A stretch of DNA of 64,000 nucleotides from Sphaerolaimus hirsutus (lineage: Eukaryota; Nematoda; Chromadorea; Monhysterida; Sphaerolaimidae): positions 11,095,206 to 11,159,205 of the forward strand of contig OZ038459.1 in assembly GCA_964036195.1 (NCBI GenBank). Direction: 5' to 3'. Of this stretch, positions 32,081 through 43,330 are shown piece after piece (positions within the stretch are counted from its first letter, which is position 1; each line of letters starts with the position of its first letter). Under the pieces are notes generated by a model that was given only the letters and a program-made list of their open reading frames with translations, did no database searches and was not told where the DNA came from. The position numbers and the translations under genes were made by a program.

Positions 32081-34961
32081 TCACTTCACCAGCACAGCGA
32101 GCAATCCTCCATCGGCAGCCAGGCACTGCCCCGTCACCCACTTGGCTTTGCCGTTGTCGCACAGGAACGCCACCACGGAGCCGATGTCGTCGCCGGTGCC
32201 CGCCCTGTTCAGCGGCGCCTGCGGTGCTGCCCATTGCGTTACGGTTGACGACAGGCTGCTCTGCGTTGCCGGTGTCTGCGGGTGGGGTCCTTTTTTTGTT
32301 TTGTCTGCTTTTTCGGTGCATTTTCTGCGGACATTTGCAGCCATTATGCCCTTATCTTCCTGTTTGTTGAAGTTGTTAAAGTGTTGCAAGTCATGTCAAA
32401 ATTAACCTGTAAAATGGAACATGTCATGTCATCAGGTCTACATTGGCACCGGACATTGTTACTTGTGCACTGGGTCCTGCGCCAATGGCACGTCCAGGGG
32501 TCTTGAATGGGTGGGGGGTTACCCCCTCCCCAAACCGCCCAGCTATCTATCTATCCCGGAGGCCGCTCAGCTATCTATCTATCCCGGAGGCAAAATGTTG
32601 GGCTACACTACCCCCTAAACCCCCCCCCCCCCCAAATCGCCCAGCTATCTACCTATCTGAAGCGATTTTTGAGAAACTATACCCCAATTTTCGCTCAAAA
32701 GCGCTGTTTTTCATACTTTTTTTTATAGATTTCCACTTCCAAAATCATAGTTCTGGTTCCTATTTGCCTATTTTCAGCTATTTTTAGTACTAAATGCTCT
32801 TGTATACCATTTTTGAGCTATTTTACACCTAGTTTTAGCGATTTTTCTCCCTTTTCTTCCTATGCCCCGAAAAAGCCTATATATCGAACCACCACACCCC
32901 CCCCCCAAACCCCCCCCCGCAACCTTCCCAGAAAATTTTTCAGCTATCTATCCCTCCGGAGGAGCGATTCGCTATCTATCCAACCACTATCTAGCTATCT
33001 ACTAAACCCTTGCCTGGAAGCCCTGTCCAACCATTGTGTGCTGCGTCGCCCTTTGCTCGTGCTTTCTATCGAGTCACAGTCAGGGACGTATCCAGGAGCG
33101 GGGGGGGGGGGGCTGCTTGTTTACGGGGGCCGGCGAGCGGGGGGGGGCCTAAATTTTTCCCTATATAGGAGCGGAAAGGTGTTTTGGCGCTAGCGCCATA
33201 CCAAGGCGCCACGCCATGGCGCTATTGGCGTTGGCGCTAGCGCCAGGAACCGCTTTATATAGATGTAAATATGCATTCATATGCAGCGAAAGTCGCAAAA
33301 ATGCGTTCATTTTCAAGGATATTTGTTTACAGGTACCGATCTGCTAAAAATACAATGTATGTGGAAGAAGTTGCGCGCCTGCGCGCAAAATTTTTAAGAA
33401 ACATCGAAAAATGTATAGGAAAAATTGCATTTTCCGGGACTTTTTAGGTCTCACCCCGGGAGGGGGGGGGCTGCAGCCCCCCCCCCCCCCGCCCCCCCCA
33501 GGATACGGCCCTGGTCACAGTACGCATTCACCTGTTTGTCCGGCTCGGTGACCGGGTCGGGCAGGTCGGCCAAGCGAGCCATGTGCCTGCGGAAGAGCGG
33601 CGTGTCCGTCTGCCCCGGCATCACCGCGTTCACCCGGATCTTGCTGCGCCTGCGGTCGATTTTTGATAGTCTAGATACTGTGTTTATACTTCGCAGTTGT
33701 ATAATTCGCATTGGGACTTTAGGGTTTAGGGGAAATTGAAGTTGTCCCCAACTGGCGTTTTGTGGCTCAGGCCATAGTCTTATCCGAAGAGGGGTGGGGG
33801 TGAGTTCAGGTGGCTGGCTTCTGGCATTTCTCTCGCATTCATGACATCGAAAAGGCGCTCCCGACGAATATACGGTATGCTCGGTGGACTTCACACTTAC
33901 CTAGTATGGAAACCTACCATAACCCATCTGAATAATGAACCAAAATTATACAGTTCTTTCGTGATAATATATCGTTTTTACTATGGGATACCTCATTAAT
34001 TTCAAAATTTATCAGAAGATTTTATTGATAAAATTATGGTAGGATTCTGCGCATACTTTTCTGTCGGTCGAGTATACGTTAAACACCAAACTCACGTGCC
34101 CAACTCGACGGCGAGCTGCCTGGTGAGCGCGTTGAGGGCGCCCTTGCTGGCCGTGTAGATTGACGCGTCCATGGGACCGGCCATGGCGTTTACCGAGCTC
34201 GTGAACACCACACTGGCTCTTCCTTCACCCGCCGCTTTGAGTAGCGGCAGGCACTCCTTTGTGAGCAGCCAGGGCGCGCGCACGTTGACCGACATGATGT
34301 GGTCGTACTGCTCCAGCGTGGCGTCCTCCAAGCTCGCCAGCGGCCAGTGCACGCCCGCGTTGTTCACTAGTGCGTTCAGGTGTTTGTGCTTCTCGTTGAC
34401 GGTTGTGCACAGCTGCAGGGGTTTGTATCAACGAGTATTGCAGCTTTGGCTAATGGCTTGCTGAGAATTAGCAAGATTATGATGTTGTAAACGTTCACTG
34501 ATTTGTAAATAGTAGATATGTAAGCTTCGTAAAATTGCTGAAAGTTTGCTGTTCGGGCTACACTGAGCCGGATAATTGGGGTTGGGTATTTTATGGACAT
34601 CGGAAGATAATGTGTGAAAATTGCTGAGAAACGTCTGACTAGGTGTATATTTAATCGACGCTCTTTCGTGACTCCTGCATATGGTCTACCTCAGCGCACT
34701 TTAAGTGTGTGAATACATGTACCTATTACAAATTATATCAGATCGTGGAAATCTGCTGCTCACACCAACCCTGTTAATATCCTCCGGCTGCACTAGATTC
34801 GCTTGTATGAACTGGTCAACTGGCGAGTCTTGGCACTTCTCCAATTCCGACAGGTCACAACCAATGACGTACCAGCCTTCGGACTTCAGAGCGCGCACAA
34901 TCCCAGCACCGATGCCCCTCGCGCTACCAGTCACCAGAGCAGTTTTCTGCTCACTGGTCAT
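32081..34961 (-). CDS. Classical short-chain dehydrogenase/reductase (NAD-type)
   Basis: Four exons on the minus strand (34961-34770, 34412-34096, 33649-33532, 32218-32081) join to 254 residues, the usual classical SDR length. Seen motifs: TGSARGIG (11-18) for dinucleotide binding, Asp36 at the end of strand 2 (favours NAD over NADP), NNAG (81-84), Asn107, Ser137, Tyr150 and Lys154 (YTASK) as the catalytic set, and NAVMPGQTDT after the active site. The substrate cannot be told; sugar, polyol, hydroxyacid or acyl reductases all share this fold. There is no targeting signal, so it is probably cytosolic. Exon 3 has two AG acceptors 6 nt apart (GCAG|GCGCAG|C), allowing a two-residue difference. 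The gene converges on TRAPPC3 and diverges from the kinase gene. Confidence 0.93.
32510..33005. repeat. CTATCTATCTATCC repeat family, copy 2, in the last SDR intron
   Basis: It carries CAGCTATCTATCTATCCCGGAGG twice, then GCCCAGCTATCTACCTATCTGAAGCG, then T-rich sequence with CTATTTGCCTATTTTCAGC. It matches 26,185-26,470 in order. Several C-runs occur. Termini are not defined. Confidence 0.5.
33081..33513. mobile_element. hAT-like element CAGGGACGTATCC with G/C-run arms
   Basis: The ends CAGGGACGTATCCAGG and GGATACGGCCCTG are inverted copies. GTCACAGT flanks both sides (33,073-33,080 and 33,514-33,521), an exact 8-bp duplication. The arms include long G- and C-runs and a GGCGC-rich block (33,183-33,250). 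It ends 18 bp from exon 3 of the SDR gene. It shares its ends with 43,331-43,768. Confidence 0.85.
33874..34077. mobile_element. TATACTCGGC MITE in SDR intron 2
   Basis: It runs from GGTATGCTCGGTGGACTTCA to CTGTCGGTCGAGTATACG. The internal CCTACCATAACCCATCTGAATAATGAACC and ATTATGGTAGGATTCTGCGC match the other copies. It ends 18 bp from the exon 2 donor. A TA target fits a Tc1/mariner-type origin. Confidence 0.72.
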
Positions 34962-35036
34962 TTCAAACTGCGTTTACAAAGAAATCATCCACTGATACTT
35001 TGATGCTTTGCTCTGTCAGTTATAGTAGAGTCTGAC

Positions 35037-35053
35037 GGGGGGGGGGGGGGGGG
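35037..35053 (+). repeat. Run of 17 G
   Basis: An uninterrupted G homopolymer just upstream of the SDR start codon (its 5' side is on the right). It lies between the divergent SDR and kinase genes. It could form quadruplex structure; a promoter role is speculation. Confidence 0.6.
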
Positions 35054-35351
35054 TAATTGGTCGGCACTATTTATATTTAATGGCAAATACAGAAATTGCC
35101 ATTAGAAAAAAATGTAAATAATTAACGCGTACCATAAAAAATGGGTGTACCGAACGGAGTTCAAGGTAGCAGATATGTTTGTGTAATTTTACTGGGCAAT
35201 GCTTCTGTTAGTGCTGGCGCTGTACCATTCAAATCCATCTGGAAAGATTTATGCGCGTCTCTGCCCTTTGTGCATGGCCGGAAAAGTGTCGCTGCTACGT
35301 AAGAGGCGATAAGTTTTATAAGTTGAAAATAGCAGCCCACTCAATAATTGA

Positions 35352-36310
35352 CACGTGAGTGTCAACTGGTCTGTGTCAACTGAGATTTCGGCTCAACGTG
35401 TCGCAGATAGGGTGGCAGACGGTACGGCCTTGCGGTAAACCGTACGGTAAATTTTCTATTTTGCGGTAAACGGTACGGTATGGTAAATGTTCAATTTTGC
35501 GGTAAACGGTACGGTACGGTAAATCTGAAAAGTGCGGTACGGTACGGTAAATTTCCGATTGTCAGAAATGTATCAATACCGGACTACATACAACTTTTTC
35601 TTCATAAATTGACACCAAATTCAATTACACAATTCGATAATGGACTTAAGAACAAAATAACAGTGTGATGACATAAAATTACATTACCCACAATGCAGGG
35701 GCTCAATACATAGGCTTTTTCAAGGTGTAGAAGGAAGAAAAGAGAGAAAATAGGTGAAAATTTGCTAAATAGTTGAAAAATAGGCATATAATGGCATATA
35801 GTATAGAAATAGCTTAAAATAAGCCATAAGGCATGAATGCAATTTAGGAACAATATAGCATGTGAAAGGGCCAAAAATCAGTGAAAACAATGTTGTGAAT
35901 ATTGCACACTTGTGCGCAAAAAATTTGCAGAACACCACATCAATTGTCATCAATATGTTGAAAAATGTAAGGTAAATCTGAGTAAAATTTACCACGTAAA
36001 ATGCGGTAAATGAGTGCGGTACGCGGTACGGTACGGAAAATTTCGGAAAATGCGGTACGCGGTACGGTACGGTAAATTTCTAAAATTGCGGTAAACGGTA
36101 CGGTAATTTTCCCAAAAATGCAGTACGGTACGGTACGGTACGGTACGGTAAATTCTGCCACCCTAGTCGCAGAGCTATCATCTAATGCTCTTGCCGTAAA
36201 GTTTTTCAACATTGCTGCATGTGCATTTGGAGATCGCTCTGCGACACGTGAAGCCGAAATCTGAGTTGACAAGGACCAGTTGACGCACATGTGTCGACTA
36301 GTGTGTGGGC
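35352..36310. mobile_element. GTTGACA foldback element interrupted by a hAT-like element
   Basis: The left arm GTCAACTGGTCTGTGTCAACTG, then ATTTCGGCTCAACGTGTCGC, is mirrored on the right by GCGACACGTGAAGCCGAAAT and ACCAGTTGACGCACATG. The younger element at 35,408-36,165 splits it close to the left arm. It forms most of the gap between the divergent SDR and kinase genes. Confidence 0.7.
35408..36165. mobile_element. hAT-like element with GCGGTAAACGGTACGGTA core
   Basis: The ends TAGGGTGGCAGA and TCTGCCACCCTA are exact inverted copies, and GTCGCAGA flanks both sides (35,400-35,407 and 36,166-36,173). The arms consist of GGTACGGTAAA repeats with GCGGTAAAC interruptions. The AT-rich centre (about 35,580-35,960) has no coding frame of note. 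Confidence 0.85.
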
Positions 36311-36756
36311 TGTTATTTTACATGTTACATGCCCATTGCTAATTCGCATACACAAACACATCATTTAGTCTTTTTCCACCTCTGCAAAACCGCACAGAAA
36401 ATGTATTGGTTACTGGTATGTATGGTATATTACTCTTCTCGCTTTTTATAACGTTGAAAAGATCGATAGAAGAAACAACGGAATGGAAATGGGATAGTGC
36501 ACGATTGTTTCATTTTTTTTCTCTCGAAGATCTGGTAGCTTCCCATCTCTAGGAATAAATTGTGACATTAACCGCAATACGCAATCGTCAGTAAAAATAA
36601 TTTCGCATTAAAACACTAAATGCTGTACCGAGATCATACCAACGGCCCGAGCCACTACTGAAAATATTTTGAGGCGACAATAAAATTTCCCAATTTTCGG
36701 CTTCTGTAATTATCAAAACGCCAACGGAATCAACAAGTAAAAGTCAAAAATAACCT

Positions 36757-39700
36757 ATGATTGTGATGGACAGCGCACCGAGCGAACAGCCTGACGCCAG
36801 CGGACCCACAGTTGCTGAAGATCCTGTAATTTTCCGGTTTTTCGTGTGGGATAATAGAAGGACTAAATTTTCCTCTACTGGGTTGTTTATCAGTAGGTCA
36901 TGGCTGCCGCTGCCAGATAACATTCAGAGTGGATGGGGGGCGCATCTAATCAGAAACTTTTGTTCCATTCGTCACATGGAATGGTGTCCACAAAAAATGT
37001 TACACCGGTCGGACCAGACGGTTCTAATTACCGCACTCGAATTATCAAACCGGTGAATAGTAGAGGGACACCTGCCGAAACGGAAATTCTGGGAGCATGG
37101 CAATGGTGAATGTAAAAAGCGCCAAGCGCCATTACGCGTTCACATCACTGGCGTTTTTTGCGCAAACGGTGCATGTGTGAATCAAGCTGAAAATTTATGC
37201 TAGATCGGTCCCATGGCGGCCTGTGCCAAGTATACTCTGCGGACCGCATGCTATGCATTTTTCTGAAGGAAACACTCCATCATGACGTTATCATTAATTA
37301 AAAAAATTTCCAGCGAAAGAAAAAGATAAAATATTTTTCTTTTTGTGTAAGTGCGTACATAAGTATCTGTCATCGACTTCGACATAAGTTATTTTGGGCG
37401 CATACTTTGCGGTCCGCCGAGTATACCACAAGGTGTTAGTGCGATCGATTCACCGCGCAGCCCGGCCACGAGGCTGTGGGGGGCCCTGCGAGCACGCGCG
37501 ACGAGCCCAGACCGGCCGTCTTCAAGCCGCCCAGGGCCGGCGACTCCATACAGCGCGGAGAGTGGATTGTGGGTTCCATTTGACCTATTTTGTCACTCGT
37601 GTTTGGCTACTGTTTAGGCACTGTTGACAACAGTAGGGTCAGAAATCAATCGATTTCGCGATTATATCGTTTCATCTTTATCTGATTCATTTTTGTTAAA
37701 CTTTTGATTTTGTGGCAACGACAAGTGTTGGCTAGTGATGGCAAAGGCACCGGGAAATACGGCACCGCAACCGGCACCGGTGCTATTAAAGAAATGGCAT
37801 CGGCAGGGTATCCTCGAAAAAAGCACCGCACCAGCACGTGTACTGGTGCTCTTCGGTGCCCAGCACCGGGCACCGGGTCCTTTCCATCACTAGTTTTGGC
37901 TATATCTTATAGGTATTTACCAATATTGTTGATGAAACGGCGCTATGGCAACTCGCCAACGATTTGTTAGCCCTTGTTGTCGTCCAAAATTTGGTATTTT
38001 ACATCAAATGTGAAATGGGTTCGGAATAGAGGTCAGAATGTTGAACCCTAAATTCGCTCTTTACACCGGTAGACTGCGATGTTGAACAATTCCCGTCACA
38101 ATTTGTGAAGCTGTCCATTTTCAGCACTCTCACTGGTTTCTCACAGGTCGAACACAAGCTGGGCGAGGGCGGCTGCGGCGCCGTGTTCCAAGTGCGGCAC
38201 TCACGGGAAAGATCCAGACTCGGTGCGCTGAAAGTTGAACGGCGAGCGGGCGCCAAGCGGGATGAGCTGCTCAAAATGGAGGTGCACGTGCTGCATCGAA
38301 TATTCCATGAAGATAACCGCAGGCGCAATGGTACTAGTCGACATTTTACTGAGGTTGGATGCTGGGCTGATTTTGTAGATTGTCAAGTGACAGGCGAAGG
38401 TTTTCAGTGGCAAAATTTGATGAATTCGTTGATAATGGCGCACCGCACACTGAAATTTTGCGTTCAGCGTTCGAACGTTTTTGCACGCTGAACGCAAAAT
38501 TTCAGTGTGCGGTGCGCCAATGAAGTAATATAGTTTTTAAATTCGTACTTTTGTTGTCACTTGCGATATTTTTTCAACCTTTGTTCGGTCTTTTGTTGTG
38601 ACCTGTTTACCATCTCTTATATTTTTAGACAAATTTCAATCAAATTTGTTACAACAGTCCCCACTCTGCACTGGTGTGAAAAGCTTTCTAAAAAGTTTCA
38701 ATAGAAAACGTCACCAAGCACCACTCGCAGCTCTTCGCCCAAGGCAAGACGGGTCACTTTCACTTCATGATCATCCGCCTGGTGGGGCGGAGTCTGTGCG
38801 AATTGGTGCGGCACAGCGCCGACCGCCGGCTGTCGCTGTCGACCGCGATGCGCGTCGGCATGCAGTCGCTCAGTGCGCTCAGGTACCTGCACCGGACCGG
38901 CTTCGTGCACAGAGACGTCAAGCCGGGCAACTTGGCTATTGGAAGGACGGAGGACCCCAAGCCGGTGTGCTGGTTATTCAGAAAGGAAGAACGGAATTTT
39001 GAAGGACATTTTTGTGCAATTATTCTTCCGAGTTACAAAATTACCAGTCCCATTTCTTTTATCATGGGTCACCTTTTTTGGAAACATATATTTTCTTTTT
39101 CGGTATTTATTTTTTTAATATTTTCTTGTCACTTGAGAAATGTTGAATTTGCACCTGGTTATAGTTGTCCATCACAACCCGGTCAATACATGTGATTTAC
39201 ATTCACTGGACAAGTTCCATCTATCATCAAAGGTTCTCCGTCGCACCATCTTCCTGCTAGACTTCGGTCTGGCCAGGGAGTTTCTGCACTCGCCACCGGC
39301 CGCCGGCGTGGGAGCGTCGCTGCTCAGGGCGCCAGTGTCGTCGTCCATTGAAAATCCGAGTTCAAAAGGGCGCCACAGAGGGGCCGAGCCAGGATTGGAA
39401 ATGGTAGGTCGATTGTATGGTTCCACATTTGGTTGTCGTAGTGTGAAGGATCGCATGTTTTTTTGTAGTTCACATTCCGCCGGCAGCGCGGTCACGTAGC
39501 TTTCCGCGGCACGGTGCGCTATTGTTCGGTGAATGTGCACCGGCGATTGGAGCAGGGGCCGCACGACGGTCAGTTTTCGCATATACACTGCGGACATCAC
39601 ATTTAGTATGGAAACCTACCATAACCCATCTGAAAAATTAACTAAAAACCACCGTGTTTCATCGTAATATTTCGCCTTTACTATTGAATAATAAGTTCCG

Positions 39701-41801
39701 AAATTTATCACAAGATTTTATTCATTAAATTTTAGTAGAATTCTGCGCGAAGTATCCACTCCACTCGGTATACGCCCTCACTTCACTCACTATGAATTTT
39801 TTCGACTCCAAGCAAAGCATCTCCAACTGAAAATGCAGACTGCATCAGCTGGTTCTACATGATCACCGAGTACATCAACGGGTCGCTGCCGTGGCGCGGC
39901 AAGCCCGCCCACCGGACCGCCGAAATCAAGGGTTCCATCGCGCCCGAGGAACTGGTGGGCGACGCGCCGTCGGCACTCGCCGTTGTTCAACACCATTTGG
40001 CCGCGCTCAAGTATGGCGACTGGTCGGTTGGCATGTGAGACTGTGCCCGAATAATTATGGTGAGACGTGTGGCGCTCCCTGGCGCCAGCGCCAGCGCCAA
40101 CGCCAACGCCAACGATACCTAGACAGGGCTCTTAACAATGGCGCCCGCGCTCTAACGCCATTCCGCTATTACAAATGGGACATTTTAAGGGGGTGAGCGG
40201 TCGCTGGGCTCCGTGTTCAAACAGTCCTTAAAAACTGTTAAAACCGTGAAAACATCATTTATACGCCCCTAATTAAATTAACTTTTCCTCCACACCACAC
40301 TCCTAAACATGTATTTCGTCCACCGGCAGGCCGAACTACTCGTTGATATTCTCCACCATGCGCACCGTGTGCGAGGAGAACGGCGTGGTCGACTCGGACC
40401 CCTTCGACTGGGAGGAGCCCCCCGCGCACTCGCCGCCCCAGGTCAACTTTGGGACGCTGATTCGATTGCAAGTCTACCGTATTTGCTTGAATTATTTTTT
40501 TGTAAATAATTTTGAGTATTTTTTCTTCAGACTTTGAGGGGCAATTCGAGAGGGGATTTATCCCATCCCAGGGTAATTGTTATTTCGTCAAAATTTTCAA
40601 ACATTTTTCTATAAGTATAATCTTCAACGAAATATGCTTTATTAATCAAATAACATGCCGTGTTTCTGTTTAAATCGGACAATAACAAGACCTAGCTGCG
40701 CCTTACGTTCTCATTTCGGCACAGGTGTCAGAGCGGCACGAGCAGGTGTCGTCCGGCCATGCCGCGTCCGAAGCTGACTTCCACGACAGGGAGCGAGATG
40801 TGACTACGATCACCGAGAGAAGTATGGTGTACAAGGAGTATGGCGACAGGTAAAAATACATGCTTTACTTTGCAGCTTCGTCTGGTCAAACTGATACAGT
40901 GAAGTGTCAGAAATATATATTTTTTAAACATATGTAAACTGCTTCCAACTCAAGTTCGGCACTAAAAATTTTTCTGTGTGCAACGTTTCTCAAACTAATG
41001 GAAGACAAAATTTTGGGGGATGTAGCCCACAAACCCTCTCACTATATACCAGTACGGTGTTGTGGAGACTTACTACAGTGTGAGTCGCTGAAATTTTTTG
41101 CTGAATTTTTGCTGTCTGTATCAAGTGTGGCACCAGGGTGGTACCCCCACTGTGGGTGCTCTATCTCCAGTTTTTGGGGGTATAGAAAGATGATATTTTG
41201 GGGAAGTGCAGCCACCAGCCGCACCCAATATACACCACAGGGTCGGCTGTGGCGACCCACTACAGACAGTGTAGGTCACTAAACATCCAAAGGTTCTTGA
41301 CATGGGTTTTTGTCTCCGTCGAGTACAGCACCCAAATTTTTGTTTATCCACATCAAGTTCAGCATTCCATGAGTCATGGATTCAGCATTCCATTCTGAAC
41401 GGAGAAATACTGTGTCTGAACGGAGAAATAGTCATAGTGTGCGTGATGGTGGTGAATAGTCAGATGCGAATATACTCGGCGGACATCACACTTAGTATGT
41501 TAACCTACCATAACCCTTCTGAATTATGAACCAAAAATTATACAGTTTTTGTCGTCATAAAGGGGGATTTACAGCACAACGATTCGTTATTACTATGGAA
41601 AGATTCATTACAAAATGTGTCACAAGATTTTATTCATTAAATTATGGTAGGATTCTGCGCATACTTTGCGGTCTGCCGAGTATACCTATTTTCTATAGCC
41701 TCTAAGGTGTATTGGCGGCGCAGCGACAACGCGCCCTCGTTGGAAACGGACGCGTGGAAGCGGACGCGGACGAGCGCAGCTCGCTCGAGCGGCAGGCATA
41801 G
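36757..41801 (+). CDS. Tau-tubulin-kinase-like protein kinase (CK1 group)
   Basis: Nine exons join in frame: 36757-36825, 37461-37568, 38147-38330, 38705-38964, 39233-39403, 39469-39568, 39839-40034, 40330-40471, 40725-40849. A tenth from 41707 is probable but its frame is unsettled. The first 451 residues hold a complete kinase domain: glycine loop LGEGGCGAVF (64-73), Lys88, HRDVKPGN (Asp191), DFG (Asp217), then GTVRYC and CISWFYMITEYINGSLPW. The last two are typical of the tau-tubulin kinase family, which lacks the usual APE motif. This family phosphorylates serine/threonine in tau, tubulin and related proteins and is greatly expanded in nematodes. The N-terminal 55 residues are proline- and charge-rich with no domain. 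Exon 9 ends in phase 2, but the frame of exon 10 with the best codon bias would need phase 1. In all three frames a mobile element supplies the sequence past residue about 485. Confidence 0.9.
37229..37426. mobile_element. TATACTCGGC MITE just before kinase exon 2
   Basis: It runs from GTATACTCTGCGGACCGCAT to ATACTTTGCGGTCCGCCGAGTATAC; the ends form a good hairpin. It lies 34 bp before the exon 2 acceptor. Confidence 0.72.
37733..37892. mobile_element. 160-bp hAT-like element with GGCACCGG core
   Basis: The ends TAGTGATGGCAAAGGCACCGG and CCGGGTCCTTTCCATCACTA are inverted copies. The flanks GTGTTGGC and GTTTTGGC match at 7 of 8 positions. The core repeats GGCACCG and CGGTGC. It lies in the kinase intron before exon 3. 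Confidence 0.75.
38437..38518. repeat. Perfect 34-bp hairpin in a kinase intron
   Basis: GGCGCACCGCACACTGAAAT and the following TTTGCGTTCAGCGT (38,437-38,470) are exactly complementary to 38,485-38,518, with a 14-base loop TCGAACGTTTTTGC. No mismatch occurs in the stem. Size and loop are compatible with a small-RNA precursor or a very young foldback element. No flanking duplication is evident. Confidence 0.75.
39580..39773. mobile_element. TATACTCGGC MITE in kinase intron 6
   Basis: It starts ATATACACTGCGGACATCAC 12 bases after the donor of exon 6 (39,568), with GGAAACCTACCATAACCCATC inside. It ends near CCACTCGGTATACG (about 39,773), 65 bp before exon 7. Confidence 0.65.
40075..40150. repeat. 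GGCGCC / GCCAAC hexamer tract
   Basis: GCGCCAGCGCCAGCGCCAAC and relatives form a self-complementary tract. Similar tracts are inside mobile elements at 33,183-33,250, 43,585-43,660, 53,839-53,940 and 57,255-57,450. It lies in the intron after kinase exon 7. Confidence 0.6.
40472..40724. mobile_element. Degenerate TACCGTAT element in kinase intron 8
   Basis: CTACCGTATTTGCTTGAATT starts at the donor site of exon 8 itself (CAA|GTCTACCG). ACTTTGAGGGGCAATTCGAG and TTATTTCGTCAAAATTT follow. The right end is lost. The donor dinucleotide and its +3 to +6 bases thus abut the element terminus. Confidence 0.5.
41470..41684. mobile_element. TATACTCGGC MITE, intact, before the last kinase exon
   Basis: It starts TATACTCGGCGGACATCACA and ends TGCGGTCTGCCGAGTATA. 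Internal CTACCATAACCC and TTATGGTAGGATTCTGCGC are also inverted copies. It ends 22 bp before the probable terminal exon. It is the best full-length reference copy of the family in this window. Confidence 0.8.
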
Positions 41802-43136
41802 CATAAATCGAGGGTGGCATTTTAGGGGGGGGGGGGTCCACCAGACTTTCATGTCGTCCCATTCTGTTGTACGTTGGCCGATTTTGTTGCCGTTCGAGTA
41901 TGTTAGGGTTTGAGGTTGGGGCTACGACCAAATTTTTTTATTTCCTCAAATAATCCCCCAGTCCCGAGATAAGGGGGGTCTATAAAAACGTGGTTATTTT
42001 GCATGGCCGATCTGGCCGATTGACTTCGGAGCTCAATAACTCGGCCATTTTTGGGCCGATTTGTGCCGTTGAACACTTAAAATGATCGACATAAGCTGTA
42101 GATTCCATTTTTGAGGTCGCATTAGTGATGTCTAAATTTATTAAGCGGATTTGACCCGGTATTGAGATGCCAAAATCAATTTTTTCTGAACATGCTATCA
42201 TATACTATAGACAACAAGAATTCATTTAAAACAAAAATGAGTTCAATATCTCTTCCCGATCAAAAGTTACGGCGCTTCAAACTTTTCACTCCCATCCACA
42301 TAATAACCACATGCATGCAACTTCAAAACTCCATATCTCGACCATTTTTCAGCCGATTTTCACCAATGAACACTTAAAATGATCAGAATGATATGTAGAT
42401 TTCATTATTAAACCCAGATTATCCGTGCATTTTATCAGTTTCCCATACAAGAAAATAATGCGAACTCTTGAATAAAATTGTCATAATGAAAATGCATACA
42501 AATAAACTGTGAATAAAAACGATATCTCCATATTTTTCTGATCATTTAAAGTGTTCATCTGTGAAATTAGGCTGACAAATGGTCGAGATATGGAGTTTTG
42601 AAGTTGCTTGCATCGTTCTTCATGTGGTTATTTATGTGGATGGGAGGGAAATGTTTGAAGCGCCCTAACTTTTGATCGGAAAGAAATATTGAACTCATTT
42701 TTGTTTTAAATGAATTCTCGTTGCCTGTAGTATATGATAGCATGTTCAAAAAAATTTGATTTTGGCATTTAAATACCGGGTCAAATCCGCTTGATAAATT
42801 TAGACACGACTAATGCGACCTCAAAAATGGAATCTACAGCTTATGTCGATCATTTTAAATGTTCAGCGGCACAAATCGGCCCAAAAATGGCCGAGTTATT
42901 GAGCTCCGAAGTCAATCGGCCAGATCGGCCATGCAAAAAAAACACGTTTTTATAGACCCCCCTTATCTCGGGACTGGGGGATTATTTGAGGAAATAAAAA
43001 AATTTGGTCGTAGCCCCAACCTCAAACCCTAACATACTCGAACCGCAACAAAATCGGCCAACGTACAACAGAATGGGACGACATGAAAGTCTGGTGGACC
43101 CCCCCCCCTAAAATGCCAACCTCGATTTATGCTATG
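41797..43136. mobile_element. 1.34-kb palindromic element with 8-bp duplication, inside the probable last kinase exon
   Basis: The ends CATAGCATAAATCGAGG and CCTCGATTTATGCTATG are exact inverted copies. The arms (about 640 bp each) stay complementary almost to the centre near 42,460, for example GTCCACCAGACTTTCATGTC against GACATGAAAGTCTGGTGGAC. GCGGCAGG flanks both sides (41,789-41,796 and 43,137-43,144). It has no coding capacity. Related copies are at 51,722 and 58,593. An 8-bp duplication fits hAT or P-type transposases. Confidence 0.88.
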
Positions 43137-43330
43137 GCGGCAGGGCGCCGCCGCCAGTGGTTAAAGTCAAAAAATGATATTCCAGTCAAACATAACTGAT
43201 TAGATACACCGTTTACGATGTCAATGTGTACTAATTTGTGATGATGTAAACAATCAATATTGAGGTTCCTGAATTACCTAACTGGCACTCACATAAATAT
43301 ATGTCTATCTTGTATCTATCTCACTTGAGA

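Noticed and set aside
32081-34961. SDR gene as a bacterial transfer
   Set aside because: The protein resembles bacterial SDRs in its motifs, but the gene has three ordinary introns and codon use like its neighbours. Classical SDRs are common in animals.
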